Shown: piece after piece, positions 50,405 through 59,500 of the stretch
How positions within the stretch are numbered: the first letter of the stretch is position 1
Layout: every line of letters starts with the position of its first letter
Assembly: GCA_964389925.1 (NCBI GenBank)
Contig: CAYMGE010000022.1
Location: 1 to 64,000 of the forward strand
DNA: 64,000 bases
Origin: CALECP01 sp964389925
GTDB lineage: Bacteria > Chloroflexota > Anaerolineae > Promineifilales > Promineifilaceae
Direction of reading: 5' to 3'
Program-made: the position numbers and the translations under genes
The notes under the pieces: model-generated
What the model saw: the letters and a program-made list of their open reading frames with translations, nothing else
Databases searched by the model: none
What the model was told of the DNA's origin: nothing

Positions 50405-50914
50405 TCACTTGGTCAGCTTATTTGCCATTTCATCAATTAAGTCTGCCAATTGTTCAGCGAACGCCTCGTTTTTTTTGTTTAGATCACCAAGCGTTATTTT
50501 AGTGGCTGACGACACCCGCCCATCTTTGTCTTCAACTCCTCGATTGAAGGGGCTGTAAGATTGAATAGTCATGCTTAGGTCGTTTCGGCCGAAGAAATTA
50601 TACCGATACCCATCTTCTGCGGGTTTACGGTTAAACTGAATGTTGTTGTCCTTAAACAGGATACGGAACTCCCGTTCAATTTCCTGACAGTCAAATTTCA
50701 AGACACGAACCATCGCATTCGCTCGCCATTTCACAAGTGCGAACGCCGCCACAAATCCCACAATGACACCAATTGCTGAGGCAATCAGGGCTGGCACGCC
50801 TTCTAATCCGAGCAGCGAGGCAGGGTAGCCGATTGCAAATACTGTTACTACCAGAATCAAAAATGCGAGACTATACCTAGCTGTATTATGTTTTTGCCAA
50901 CGTGAGGATACCAT
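50405..50914 (-). CDS. Small membrane protein of unknown function
   Basis: I do not recognise this 169-residue protein. It has two membrane helices (about 14-35 and 40-62) and a soluble tail of about 100 residues with mixed charge. It lies between the exporter and glycosyltransferase genes in the same orientation with gaps of 28 and 22 bp, so it is probably part of their operon. Confidence 0.6.
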   Translation of the reverse strand: MVSSRWQKHNTARYSLAFLILVVTVFAIGYPASLLGLEGVPALIASAIGVIVGFVAAFALVKWRANAMVRVLKFDCQEIEREFRILFKDNNIQFNRKPAEDGYRYNFFGRNDLSMTIQSYSPFNRGVEDKDGRVSSATKITLGDLNKKNEAFAEQLADLIDEMANKLTK

Positions 50915-50942
50915 CTTTAACCACCTTGTATCAGCCTAACAG

Positions 50943-51761
50943 CTAGTTAAGCCGAACTCGTTGCCACGGCCAATTACCGACCGTCACATCACGACGTTGA
51001 AAACTAAGAACCGCCAAGCCAAACCCAACCGCGGCAATAATCAGCAGAACAGCGACATCGCTGAATGCGACTCCATCGGCGAAAACGGCCGAGCTTGAAT
51101 CGAAATAGGTAAACAGCGACAGTGGTTTAACCACCTCCATCGACTCAACCATTCCTCCCAAATTCTCGCCAAAATAGCCAAACGCCAGCACCAAAAAGCC
51201 AACCATCATCGCCATCCGTCGGTTTGGAAAGAACGTCCCGAAAAACAGACTGAGCATCAGCAATGCCCAAATCAGCGGCAGTGATGAGAGAACAATGGCA
51301 AAGACAGCCCCATTCGTCACATCAGTTGTGATTTGGTCGGCGATGATGCTAAATCCCAGCACGTTGCCAAGCCCCGCAATCGTCACAATGATCGCTGTCA
51401 CAATCAAGAGCGCGATCCCTTTCGCAACGACGATCTGCCAGCGTGGCAGGCGCGTTGTCAACAATATCTCAAGCGTGCCATCATCTTCCTCACCTGCCAG
51501 CGTCGAAGTTGCCGTCATGACTGCATAGACACCCAGCAAAATTGGCACAAAGCCAATCACGGTTGAGCCGAGATACCCCTCAAACGTCGCCACCTCAACC
51601 CCCATTGCCTGATAAATCGAAATGTCTGCCAATGCAGCCATTTGCTCCTCCATCTCAGGATACAGCACCGTATACATCAAGCCGAACAGGGTCAGGCCAA
51701 TCCCCCACCCAATAATTGCATTGCGCCGCGAGCGAATTTCGTGCCATAGTAAATTAAGCAT
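50943..51761 (-). CDS. ABC-2 type transporter permease
   Basis: This 272-residue protein has six membrane segments, beginning with MLNLLWHEIRSRRNAIIGWGIGLTLF. AGEEDDGTLEILLTTRLPRWQIVVAKG is the conserved amphipathic region of ABC-2 exporters. It overlaps the ATP-binding gene by 8 bp, and a GGAGGT site lies before its ATG within that gene. It exports an unknown substrate with the ATPase encoded at 51754. Confidence 0.88.
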   Translation of the reverse strand: MLNLLWHEIRSRRNAIIGWGIGLTLFGLMYTVLYPEMEEQMAALADISIYQAMGVEVATFEGYLGSTVIGFVPILLGVYAVMTATSTLAGEEDDGTLEILLTTRLPRWQIVVAKGIALLIVTAIIVTIAGLGNVLGFSIIADQITTDVTNGAVFAIVLSSLPLIWALLMLSLFFGTFFPNRRMAMMVGFLVLAFGYFGENLGGMVESMEVVKPLSLFTYFDSSSAVFADGVAFSDVAVLLIIAAVGFGLAVLSFQRRDVTVGNWPWQRVRLN

Positions 51762-52668
51762 GGTGATTACCTCCACCTCTCTTATCATAAAACGCCAGAA
51801 AAATTTCTTCGAGCGTGACGGGCAAAATATCCAAATCGTTGAGACCAAATTTGAGCGCAGCCTGCATCACCTGTTCAATGTTGCTCCGCACTTGCAGATC
51901 AATGACGTTGCCCTCACGACTTGTCTCTGAAACACCTTCAATCGTTGTAAATTCATCCTTTGGCGGCGTTTGGCGCAGTTCAAGTCGCAATCGCTTGAAT
52001 GCCTGTTTAGTTAACGCATCGACAGTAGAAGTTTGGATCAACTCTCCTTCTCGAATGATGCCCACGCGATCACAGACCGCTTCCACCTCTGGCAAAATGT
52101 GCGACGAGAAAAAGACGGTGCGCCCGTCCTGCTTGACCTCTCTCACCAGCTCCATCACCGTCTGTTGCACCAGTGGATCAAGCCCTCCCGTCGGCTCATC
52201 CAAAATCAGCAGGTCGGGCTTGCCCATGAAAGCGGAAACCAAACCGACCTTTTGCTTGTTGCCACGTGAATACTGTTTCATTTTGCGCTTGGGGTCAAGC
52301 TGCAAACGGTCATAGAGAGATTGACGATGTGCCTTATCGACTTTTGCACCGTTGATGCTGGCGATCAGATTGAGAAACTGTTCACCCGTCATGTTGGGGT
52401 AAAGGCTCAACTCGCCGGGCAGATAGCCAACGCGCTGGCGAATGTCGCTGCCTTGTGTCTGGCAATTCATACCAAAGATGTGTGCGCTGCCAGACGAGGG
52501 GCGAATGACATCCAATAGCGTACGCTGGGTGGTCGATTTGCCCGCTCCATTCGGCCCCAAAAAGCCAAACACCTCGCCCTTTTCAACGGAAAGATTGACA
52601 TTGCTGATACCATGATGCTTGCCGTAAAAAACGGTCAGATCGTGGGTTTCGATTACTTTGCTGCTCAT
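51754..52668 (-). CDS. ABC exporter ATP-binding protein
   Basis: This 304-residue ATPase has Walker A GPNGAGKST, a signature region YSRGNKQKVGL, Walker B LLILDEPTGGLDP and the switch His in FSSHILPE. The layout is that of drug/antibiotic ABC-2 exporters (DrrA/CcmA type). It is the first gene of the operon, behind the promoter at 52725-52754 and a TetR-like operator. A drug or glycolipid substrate is likely from context. Confidence 0.93.
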   Translation of the reverse strand: MSSKVIETHDLTVFYGKHHGISNVNLSVEKGEVFGFLGPNGAGKSTTQRTLLDVIRPSSGSAHIFGMNCQTQGSDIRQRVGYLPGELSLYPNMTGEQFLNLIASINGAKVDKAHRQSLYDRLQLDPKRKMKQYSRGNKQKVGLVSAFMGKPDLLILDEPTGGLDPLVQQTVMELVREVKQDGRTVFFSSHILPEVEAVCDRVGIIREGELIQTSTVDALTKQAFKRLRLELRQTPPKDEFTTIEGVSETSREGNVIDLQVRSNIEQVMQAALKFGLNDLDILPVTLEEIFLAFYDKRGGGNHHA

Positions 52669-52695
52669 ATGCTTGTCCTGTTGTGAAAATCTTCA

Positions 52696-52712
52696 TGACT
52701 GACCGTCAGTCA
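52696..52712 (-). promoter_or_regulatory. TetR-like operator
   Basis: TGACTGACCGTCAGTCA is a perfect 17-bp dyad with one central base. It matches the TGAC...GTCA type bound by many TetR proteins. It lies 12 bp downstream of the -10 box, so a bound repressor would block the start of transcription. Confidence 0.85.
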
Positions 52713-52724
52713 GTTATGCTGATA

Positions 52725-52754
52725 ATCATACGACAATAGCGAAACGTTTGTCAA
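52725..52754 (-). promoter_or_regulatory. Sigma70-type promoter of the ABC/glycosyltransferase/TetR operon
   Basis: On the minus strand a perfect TTGACA (52754-52749), an 18-bp spacer and TATGAT (52730-52725) precede the operator. The ABC ATPase ATG follows about 50 bp after the predicted start, with an AGGA site. Confidence 0.85.
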
Positions 52755-52791
52755 GGAGATTCGGCTCTTTGGGGTTTCATGGGATTTGACC

Positions 52792-52830
52792 GTATTGCGT
52801 GACACCCTCTGGATACATCACACGCAATAC
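52792..52830. repeat. GTATTGCGTG inverted repeat
   Basis: GTATTGCGTG (52792-52801) and CACGCAATAC (52821-52830) form a perfect 10-bp hairpin after the MoxR gene. It is related to the TACGCAA repeat in mtnA. It may serve as a terminator, but no T tract follows. Confidence 0.7.
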
Positions 52831-52859
52831 ACACTACGTCTTATCAATCTCGGAGATTT

Positions 52860-53807
52860 TTAGCGTGGCACCTCAATCTGAGCAAGTAGGCGATTGATGA
52901 CCGCATCGGCGTTGAGTCCTTCGATTTCGGCCTCTGGTTTCAGGATGAGGCGGTGACGAAAAACGGGAGGCACGACAAATTTCACATCATCCGGGGTGAC
53001 ATAATCACGACCCTGTAGGGCAGCAGTCGTTTTGCTGGCGAGGAGGATATGGGTGGCGGCGCGGGTGCTTGCGCCGAGTAGGAGATCGGCCGACTCCCGA
53101 CTCCCCCGCACAATCTCTATAATGTAACGGATGATCCCATCCTCGACGGTAATGCCATTGATAAAGGCGCGAGCTTGTGTGATGGTCTCGGCCGAGACAA
53201 CCCGCTGCAATCCCGCCGCATCCAGATCAATCGCCGAAAATCCCTGATGGTAGCGTCGCAATACCTCCATCTCCGTCTCTGGCGATGAATAGGGAACGAT
53301 CACTTTGAACAAGAAGCGATCTAGCTGTGCTTCGGGCAGCGGGTATGTTCCCTCGTACTCAATCGGATTTTGTGTGGCGATGACCATGAAGGGCGGCCCC
53401 AATGGGTAACGTTCGCCATCGAGATTGATCTGCTTTTCTTCCATCGCCTCAAGCATGGCGGATTGTGTTTTGGCAGGGGCGCGGTTGATCTCATCGGCTA
53501 GCGCGATTTGTGTGAAGATAGGCCCTTTCTTCAAATAGAATTTACCTGTGCTGATGTCAAAGACGCTTGTGCCGAGAATGTCAGAGGGCATGAGGTCGGG
53601 CGTGAACTGAATTCGGCCGAAGTCCGCATCCACCACCCGCGCCAGCGTTTTCGCCATCAATGTCTTCGCCGTCCCCGGCACGCCTTCTAATAAGACATGG
53701 CCTCCCGTCAACAGCGCAATCACCAATAGCTCAAACTGCTCATCTAACCCAACGATCACTTTCTCCGCTTCTGTCCGCAACGCTCGATAAATCTGTTGTA
53801 AATCCAT
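52860..53807 (-). CDS. MoxR-family AAA+ ATPase
   Basis: This 315-residue AAA+ protein has Walker A GVPGTAKTLMAKTLA, Walker B LADEINRAPAKTQ, sensor 1 ATQNPIEYEGTYPLPEAQLDRF and a lid domain with GASTRA. MoxR ATPases act as chaperones for complex or metalloenzyme assembly. Their usual partner genes (DUF58 and VWA proteins) are not visible here. The gene starts 5 bp after the CocE-like gene and probably shares its transcript. Confidence 0.93.
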   Translation of the reverse strand: MDLQQIYRALRTEAEKVIVGLDEQFELLVIALLTGGHVLLEGVPGTAKTLMAKTLARVVDADFGRIQFTPDLMPSDILGTSVFDISTGKFYLKKGPIFTQIALADEINRAPAKTQSAMLEAMEEKQINLDGERYPLGPPFMVIATQNPIEYEGTYPLPEAQLDRFLFKVIVPYSSPETEMEVLRRYHQGFSAIDLDAAGLQRVVSAETITQARAFINGITVEDGIIRYIIEIVRGSRESADLLLGASTRAATHILLASKTTAALQGRDYVTPDDVKFVVPPVFRHRLILKPEAEIEGLNADAVINRLLAQIEVPR

Positions 53808-53812
53808 AGCAA

Positions 53813-55543
53813 TTAACCCGTTGTCGTGACTGGCAAAATCAGCCGCGATGGATGCACCTGATCGTGCCAGATGGTTTGGTGTCCGACAACCATTTCGCCA
53901 TCGTAATATAAATCAGCATCAACGCCGAAATTACGTGAATAGCGTGGGTAAGCACCGCTGCTGACTTGCAGGCGAATCCGCTCACCAGCCATGAAGCGAT
54001 AGGCTGTTGGGGTGAGATCAAACGAGATGCAGCGGGAGCCATCCGCTTGTAGTTCGCCACGTTTGGGTTTTAGGCGGTAAAGGCCATCGGACAGATTGAG
54101 CGACTTCCCATCTGGCTTGACAACGGTTAGACGGGCGAAGAAATCGGCACTTTCGGCCGAACTCTCTACATATAATACAACCCTTCCTCGCCCTACAATC
54201 TCAACATCCTGCACGAGTGGCAATGTTGTGAATACCAAGACATCATCACGGGCTTCTAACTCACGATTGTCCACCGCGCCGGCTTCTATTGAGAGCAACG
54301 CCCCACCGACGTTTGGTGTTGGTTGATGTGGGTTGTAGGTATATTGCGAGGGTTTTTGCGTCGGCAATGGCGGATTCTGTTGCAATGCGCCGCCGATGAA
54401 TCCGTTGCCTTGCAAATAGTAGAGCGTGGAGTCCGTCTGCGGAGGATAGCTATCGTATTCGCGCCATTCATTTGCGCCCATCACAAACAGGCGAACGGAC
54501 TTCTCGCGCCGCCGATCAATGCCCTTCATCTGATAATCAAACCAGCGCAAGCTCGGCCCCAACACATCGACCTGATTTTGGCGGTCAAGATGATGATATG
54601 GTCCCACAGTTAGATACGGCTTCAGGCCTGCATCGCGCTGCGCTTCGTAATCGTTGAGCAACCCATCGATAAAAATATCGTACCAGCCACCCATAAAGTG
54701 TGCGGGCGGGGCAGTTGCGACCTGATCCCGATGATCGATGCTGTCCCAAAATTCTTGATTATCTAGTCGTTCGACAAATGCGCGGTAGGTGGGGTTGGGT
54801 CGGCCGAAAATCGCCTCATCCGCCTTGGCTAATGGCACTGCTTCAAAACCCGGTCTGAGCAGCTCGTTTTGCCGTCGTACATCGGCCCCATAACGACGCA
54901 TCACTTCTAGTGATGACAGGTTTGGGTTCTCCATTGAATCTAGGACTAGTAGCCAACGTAAGAGTAGGTCAAGTTCGTATGCGTGTTCGGCGATGCGGCC
55001 GAGCTGTGATTGCGTAATGATTGGCGTTAACGCCTTGAGCGCATCTGTCTGTGTGGAAGCTGCCGCCCACTGGACATAACCAACATAGCTTTGTCCAAAC
55101 ATGCCCACTTGTCCGTCTGACCAACTCTGTTTGGTGATCCAGTCGATTGTTGTGCGTCCATCGGCCGCCTCGTCAACATACGGTTCAAACACTCCTTCGC
55201 TATCCCCACGCCCACGACAATCTTGGTAGATAACGTGATAGTTGCGCTCGGCAAAGCGGTTGGCGACGAGTGTGTTGGGGATGAGCGTGTAGCGATTTGC
55301 ACGAAAGTAAGGGGTGCGGATGAGGATGGTGGGGAGGGGTTGGGAGGGGTTTCTCGGCCGATAATGATCATGCACGAGCTTAACGCCATCTGGCATCACA
55401 ATCTCATGCCCTCGCTCTACCTTCACACCACACTCGACAGGTGGCAAATCGAGCAGGCGCGCGATCAACTGTCGCCGCGCCAAATACAGTGCCGTCCATC
55501 CAAGTCCCAAGCCAACACCAAAGAATTTTTTATCACGTTGCAT
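53813..55543 (-). CDS. CocE/NonD-family (S15) hydrolase
   Basis: This 576-residue protein has the S15/CocE layout. A hydrophobic N-terminus is followed by GVKLVHDHYRP, YHVIYQDCRGRGDSEG and the nucleophile Ser in GMFGQSYVGYVQW. The C-terminal jelly-roll ends with WHDQVHPSRLILPV. Members hydrolyse esters, beta-lactam acyl groups or X-Pro dipeptides; the substrate cannot be told from sequence. The hydrophobic start (FFGVGLGLGWTALYL) may be a membrane anchor or signal. The second of two adjacent ATGs is used. Confidence 0.88.
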   Translation of the reverse strand: MQRDKKFFGVGLGLGWTALYLARRQLIARLLDLPPVECGVKVERGHEIVMPDGVKLVHDHYRPRNPSQPLPTILIRTPYFRANRYTLIPNTLVANRFAERNYHVIYQDCRGRGDSEGVFEPYVDEAADGRTTIDWITKQSWSDGQVGMFGQSYVGYVQWAAASTQTDALKALTPIITQSQLGRIAEHAYELDLLLRWLLVLDSMENPNLSSLEVMRRYGADVRRQNELLRPGFEAVPLAKADEAIFGRPNPTYRAFVERLDNQEFWDSIDHRDQVATAPPAHFMGGWYDIFIDGLLNDYEAQRDAGLKPYLTVGPYHHLDRQNQVDVLGPSLRWFDYQMKGIDRRREKSVRLFVMGANEWREYDSYPPQTDSTLYYLQGNGFIGGALQQNPPLPTQKPSQYTYNPHQPTPNVGGALLSIEAGAVDNRELEARDDVLVFTTLPLVQDVEIVGRGRVVLYVESSAESADFFARLTVVKPDGKSLNLSDGLYRLKPKRGELQADGSRCISFDLTPTAYRFMAGERIRLQVSSGAYPRYSRNFGVDADLYYDGEMVVGHQTIWHDQVHPSRLILPVTTTG

Positions 55544-55575
55544 CATAGCATCTCATTCTAGCCTGAATTTATCTG

Positions 55576-55601
55576 AAAAAATGACACCCTGCGTCATTTT
55601 T
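55576..55601. terminator. Terminator-like hairpin
   Basis: AAAAATGAC (55577-55585) pairs with GTCATTTTT (55593-55601). It lies upstream of the CocE-like gene, and no gene clearly ends into it, so it may be a remnant. Confidence 0.5.
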
Positions 55602-55618
55602 GCGAATCGCTTACTGTT

Positions 55619-55680
55619 TTGAACCTAATTGAGTTCAACAAGCACTCAATTGAGTACATAGACAACTCAACTAGGTTCAA
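55619..55680. repeat. Palindromic element A (TTGAACCTA ends)
   Basis: Arm 55619-55635 matches the complement of 55664-55680 at 16 of 17 positions. The centre has the palindrome ACTCAATTGAGT (55644-55655). The whole element is related to 55854-55915. Confidence 0.85.
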
Positions 55681-55767
55681 ATTTTGCGCCATAAGCATCT
55701 GTGTCCGTGTGCCACGCGCAGGCAGGTTGTCTGCGGTACATTCTTACTTCGCTCTTGTAGGCAAATG

Positions 55768-55842
55768 GGTGAAAAAGAAGAAAGAGAAAGAAAAAGAACT
55801 GTCTTGCCTCTTTCTCTTTTTCTTCCTTCTTTCTACTTCACC
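55768..55842. repeat. Purine/pyrimidine imperfect hairpin
   Basis: A purine-only stretch (about 55771-55798, GAAAAAGAAGAAAGAG type) faces a pyrimidine stretch (about 55807-55836) across a short GTCTTGCC-type loop. The arms pair imperfectly over about 30 bases. The mirror-rich, single-strand-biased arms could also form triplex DNA. Confidence 0.65.
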
Positions 55843-55853
55843 TTGTTTCCCAA

Positions 55854-55915
55854 TTGAACCTATTTGAGTTCAAAGGGTACTCAATTGAGCTTTCAATGAA
55901 CTCAAATAGATTCAA
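55854..55915. repeat. Palindromic element B (TTGAACCTA ends)
   Basis: Arm 55854-55872 matches the complement of 55897-55915 at 18 of 19 positions, with ACTCAATTGAG in the centre. It has the same size and plan as 55619-55680. Confidence 0.85.
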
Positions 55916-55937
55916 TCTGCTTGCGCCTATTTATTGA

Positions 55938-55972
55938 ATGTGTTTCATTTCAGTCGGTGTGTTTTGGGATCG
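55938..55972. repeat. Interspersed mosaic repeat, copy 3 (partial)
   Basis: TTTCATTTCAGTCGGTGTGT followed by TTTGGGA matches 29429-29455 with two or three differences. Confidence 0.75.
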
Positions 55973-56069
55973 TCGCCCCACAACCCCATAGATAACCTAA
56001 GTTGCCACCTATCAATACCATCGCCAGACAGATGAGCGAAAAGAGGAAAAAAAGCTGGAAGTGAGGTAA

Positions 56070-56444
56070 GATGTTCTAAACCAAGATAAATGGCCTTCCA
56101 TTCAATCTCTTGCTCTGGTTGAATCTCATCGTCACATCAATGGCAAAGTTGAGTGCGAACAACGCTTTTTCATTTCCAGTTTGCCTCCTCAGGCTGCTCC
56201 TATCCTCCGTGCTGTCCGTGACCATTGGGGCATCGAAAACTCTCCTCGTTGGGTGCTTGATGTTGCTTTCCGTGAAGATGACTCTCGCATCCGCTCTGGC
56301 AATTCTGCTCAAAACATGGCTGTTTTGCGTCATCTTGCTCTCAATCTTCTTCAGCAAGACTCTTCCACCAAACTTGGCCTTCATGGTAAACGTCTCCAAT
56401 GTGGCTGGGATGAACGCTATCTTGAGAAGATTCTCCAGCTTTAA
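56070..56444 (+). pseudogene. ISAs1-family transposase, C-terminal remnant
   Basis: One frame from 56070 encodes about 124 residues ending at the true family C-terminus. It includes VESHRHINGKVECEQRFFISSLPP, then VRDHWGIENSPRWVLDVAFREDDSRIR, and ends near GWDERYLEKIL. This is the C-terminal third of an ISAs1 (H-repeat-like) DDE transposase with the last Glu region. A stop lies just before it, and the N-terminal two thirds are absent. No terminal inverted repeats are recognised. Confidence 0.85.
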
Positions 56445-56531
56445 TTAATATTTAGATGCGATTGCCCTAACTTCTCTGATATGATTGCGTGGTAAATGAT
56501 TGCCTCAGATGGCACAGACCGACGAGTACGT

Positions 56532-59500
56532 ATGACCGCTGTATCCCGCATTGTTCTGATTTTGTTCGCATTTGGATTGCTGTTGTTTGCCACCCCCGCT
56601 GCGGCGCAGGAGGGAATTGAACCGCTCGTTCGCTTTGAGCATTTGACGGTGGCGGACGGGTTGGTGAGCAATGGGGTGGTGTCGAGTCTGCAAGACAGTC
56701 GCGGCTTTCTCTGGTTTGGCACAGTAGGCGGGTTGAGTCGTTACGACGGCTACACGTTCAAGACGTATGTCCATGAGCGTGACAACCCCAATTCACTGCC
56801 CAACAACTACGTGACGAGCATCGTTGAGGATCCGTCGGACGGCACGCTCTGGCTGACGACAAACGGCGGTGTCACCCAATTTGACCCCGCGACCGAGACG
56901 TTTACACCATTCGACCTACCAGAGGGGGACAGGCAATTTTTCACGACGTTTATCGACAGTCGGGGGGATTACTGGTTTGGTGGTGGGGCGCGGACGGGGT
57001 TGGTGCGCTATCGGCCGAAAATCACCCAACGAACCCAAATCCCCCTAGACCGTCGCCCGACAGGAACTGACTCCGCAGCAAGCGGCGGCGTGCATGAGAT
57101 CGTCGAATCGGCCGATGGCACGCTTTGGATGGCGGCCGAAAGTCACCTCGTCGCCTATGATCCAACCGCCGAGCAAGTGCGCCACTACACCTTGCCCAAC
57201 CGCGATAATCGCCTGATGTCGCTGCGGCTGGGCGCGGACGAGACGCTGTGGCTGGGCGCGTCGCGGGGTCTCTATCAGTTTGACATCGCTGGCGAGACGT
57301 TTGAGACGTTTGAGACGTTTGAGAACGTGCGCGTGCTGCACCTATCGGCCGAAGGGCAACTCTGGTTCTCTGTGCGCCTAAACGGTCTTGTCGTTTTTGA
57401 TACCCAAACCGCACAAATTATCGCCACCCACCAACCGCGCATCGAGTGGGCGGGCAGCATCGGGAATGGGCGGATCGGGACGTTGACCGTTGACCAATCC
57501 GGCGTATTTTGGGTTGGCACACGCAGCGGTGTCAGCCGTCTCGACCCACAGCACGCCCAGTTTACGTGGTATGGTTACACTCCGACGGAAGACAGCCCAC
57601 TTTCCCACCCCACCGTGACAGCCCTGCACGGTGTGGTGCGTGATCGCTGGTGGATCGCCACGTCGCAAGCTCTGACAAAGTTCGATTTATCGGCCGATAC
57701 AACAACCCCTCTCGAAGCCATCGAGCAGCTTGATGGAGTCACCCTCTCTATCTTCCAAGCTGCCGATGGTGACGTATGGCTCAACAAAGATAACCGACTG
57801 CTCCAAATCGACGCGCAAACGCAGGGGGTCGAGCGGTTTGCATTGCCGCCTATTCCCGATGAGCGTCGGTTGGTCAGAAATCGGCCGAATATCATCGCAG
57901 ACATCACTGAGATGACCGATGGGTCGCTCTATGTAGCGGTGTTTGGGCGAGGCGTTCTGCAAATCGATCCGTCACGCACCACAAGCCAATGGCTGCCCCA
58001 TGCACGCGATCTCACGCTGGCAGAAACACGCGGGGTTGGCAATATGGTGACAGCCCTGCACCGTCGCGTAGATGACACGCTTTGGGTGGCCTATGAACGC
58101 CCGATCCTCACCCACATCGATCCACAAAACGGACGTGCAGAAAATTTCCAACTCCCGCGCTCGTTGGAACTTGGCAATGACTTTGAAACGTTTGACCTGT
58201 ACGAAGACGCGCTGGGTATCGTTTGGTTAGCCACCAACAGCGGTCTGTTGCGCTTGGAGCCGCAGTCGGGGGAGGTCGAGCGCATCGACGGTTTGCCGAC
58301 AGACATGATCGTGAGCATCGCGGCCGATGGCGGCGGCAACTTGTGGCTGGGCAGCACACATGGCCTGTTGCGCTATCGGCTCGATGATGGGGCGGTCACA
58401 CAATTTGGCATAGAAGACGGCCTACCGTCGCTCAACTTTACTGTACGAGCGGCCGACAGCACGCCAGACGGTCGCCTGCTGTTTGGCACGGATAACGGCT
58501 TAGTGGCGTTTTATGCGGAACAAATTCGGCCGAAAGCGACTCCACCCACCCCCATTCTGACCGATTTACATTTGTTTAATCGGCCGATTGCCATCGGAGA
58601 CGAACGGCTACCCCAAGCGGTCTGGGCAACCGAGCAGATCGAGCTGCCACACGATGAAAATTCGCTGACGTTCGAGTTTGCCGCACGTGGCTACACCGAT
58701 CACGACAACTTGCGCTATCGCTATCGGCTCAACGGTCTTGAAACGGCGTGGACAGAGGTAGGCAGCGACCGTCACTTTGTCACCTTCGGGCAACTGCCGC
58801 CGCGCAACTACATCTTTGAACTGCAAACGGGTACACGGTATGGGGAGTGGAACGAGCAGAGCGCGGTGCTGTCTATCTCGATTATGCCGACGTGGTGGCA
58901 GCGGTCGTTTGTCCAAATTGGGGCCATTGCCCTACTCGTTGGCGTGATTGGGTTCTCGCTCTGGTGGCGCAGTGTGCAGCTCAAAAGACGCAATACCGAA
59001 CTGGAAGGCGTTGTTGCTGAACGCACACATGAATTAGCCGACAGCGAAGCCCGCTTTCGCGGCATTGCGGCCGCCTCGTTTGAGGCAATTTTGGTGCATG
59101 AAGGCGGCAAAATCATTGATGCAAACGACGTGGTTGCCGACCTGTTCGACATTCCGACGGAACAGCTAATCGGGCTTACGATCATCGATCTGGGCATCGA
59201 CAACGCAACCTCCGATGATGAAGTTTGGGAAGCGGAGACGATTATGCGTGATGGGCGCCCCGTTGTGCTGGAAGGGCGTAGCGGCACAGTGCCATATCGT
59301 GACAGAACGGTGCGGGTCGTCGCCCTACGCGATGTGACAGAGCGACGCGAGCGCGAGGTCGAACGGCAACGCATCGCTGCATTGGAGGAGCGCGAACGCA
59401 TCGGCCGCGACCTGCACGACGACTTGGGACAAGTGATGGGCTATCTAAACATGCAGGCACAGACAGCAAAACAGCAACTCAATGCGTCACACAACGAGCA

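Larger units (their letters stand above)
55547..56069. other. Gene-free, repeat-rich region
   Basis: This stretch of about 520 bp holds no gene I can support. It contains a hairpin, two related palindromic elements, a purine/pyrimidine hairpin, a fragment resembling 17559-17585 and a copy of an interspersed repeat, listed separately. Confidence 0.8.

Noticed and set aside
55619..55867. Open frame of 82 codons across the repeat region
   Set aside because: It runs through palindromic element A and the purine hairpin; its low-complexity Lys/Glu and Phe/Leu stretches come from the repeat.
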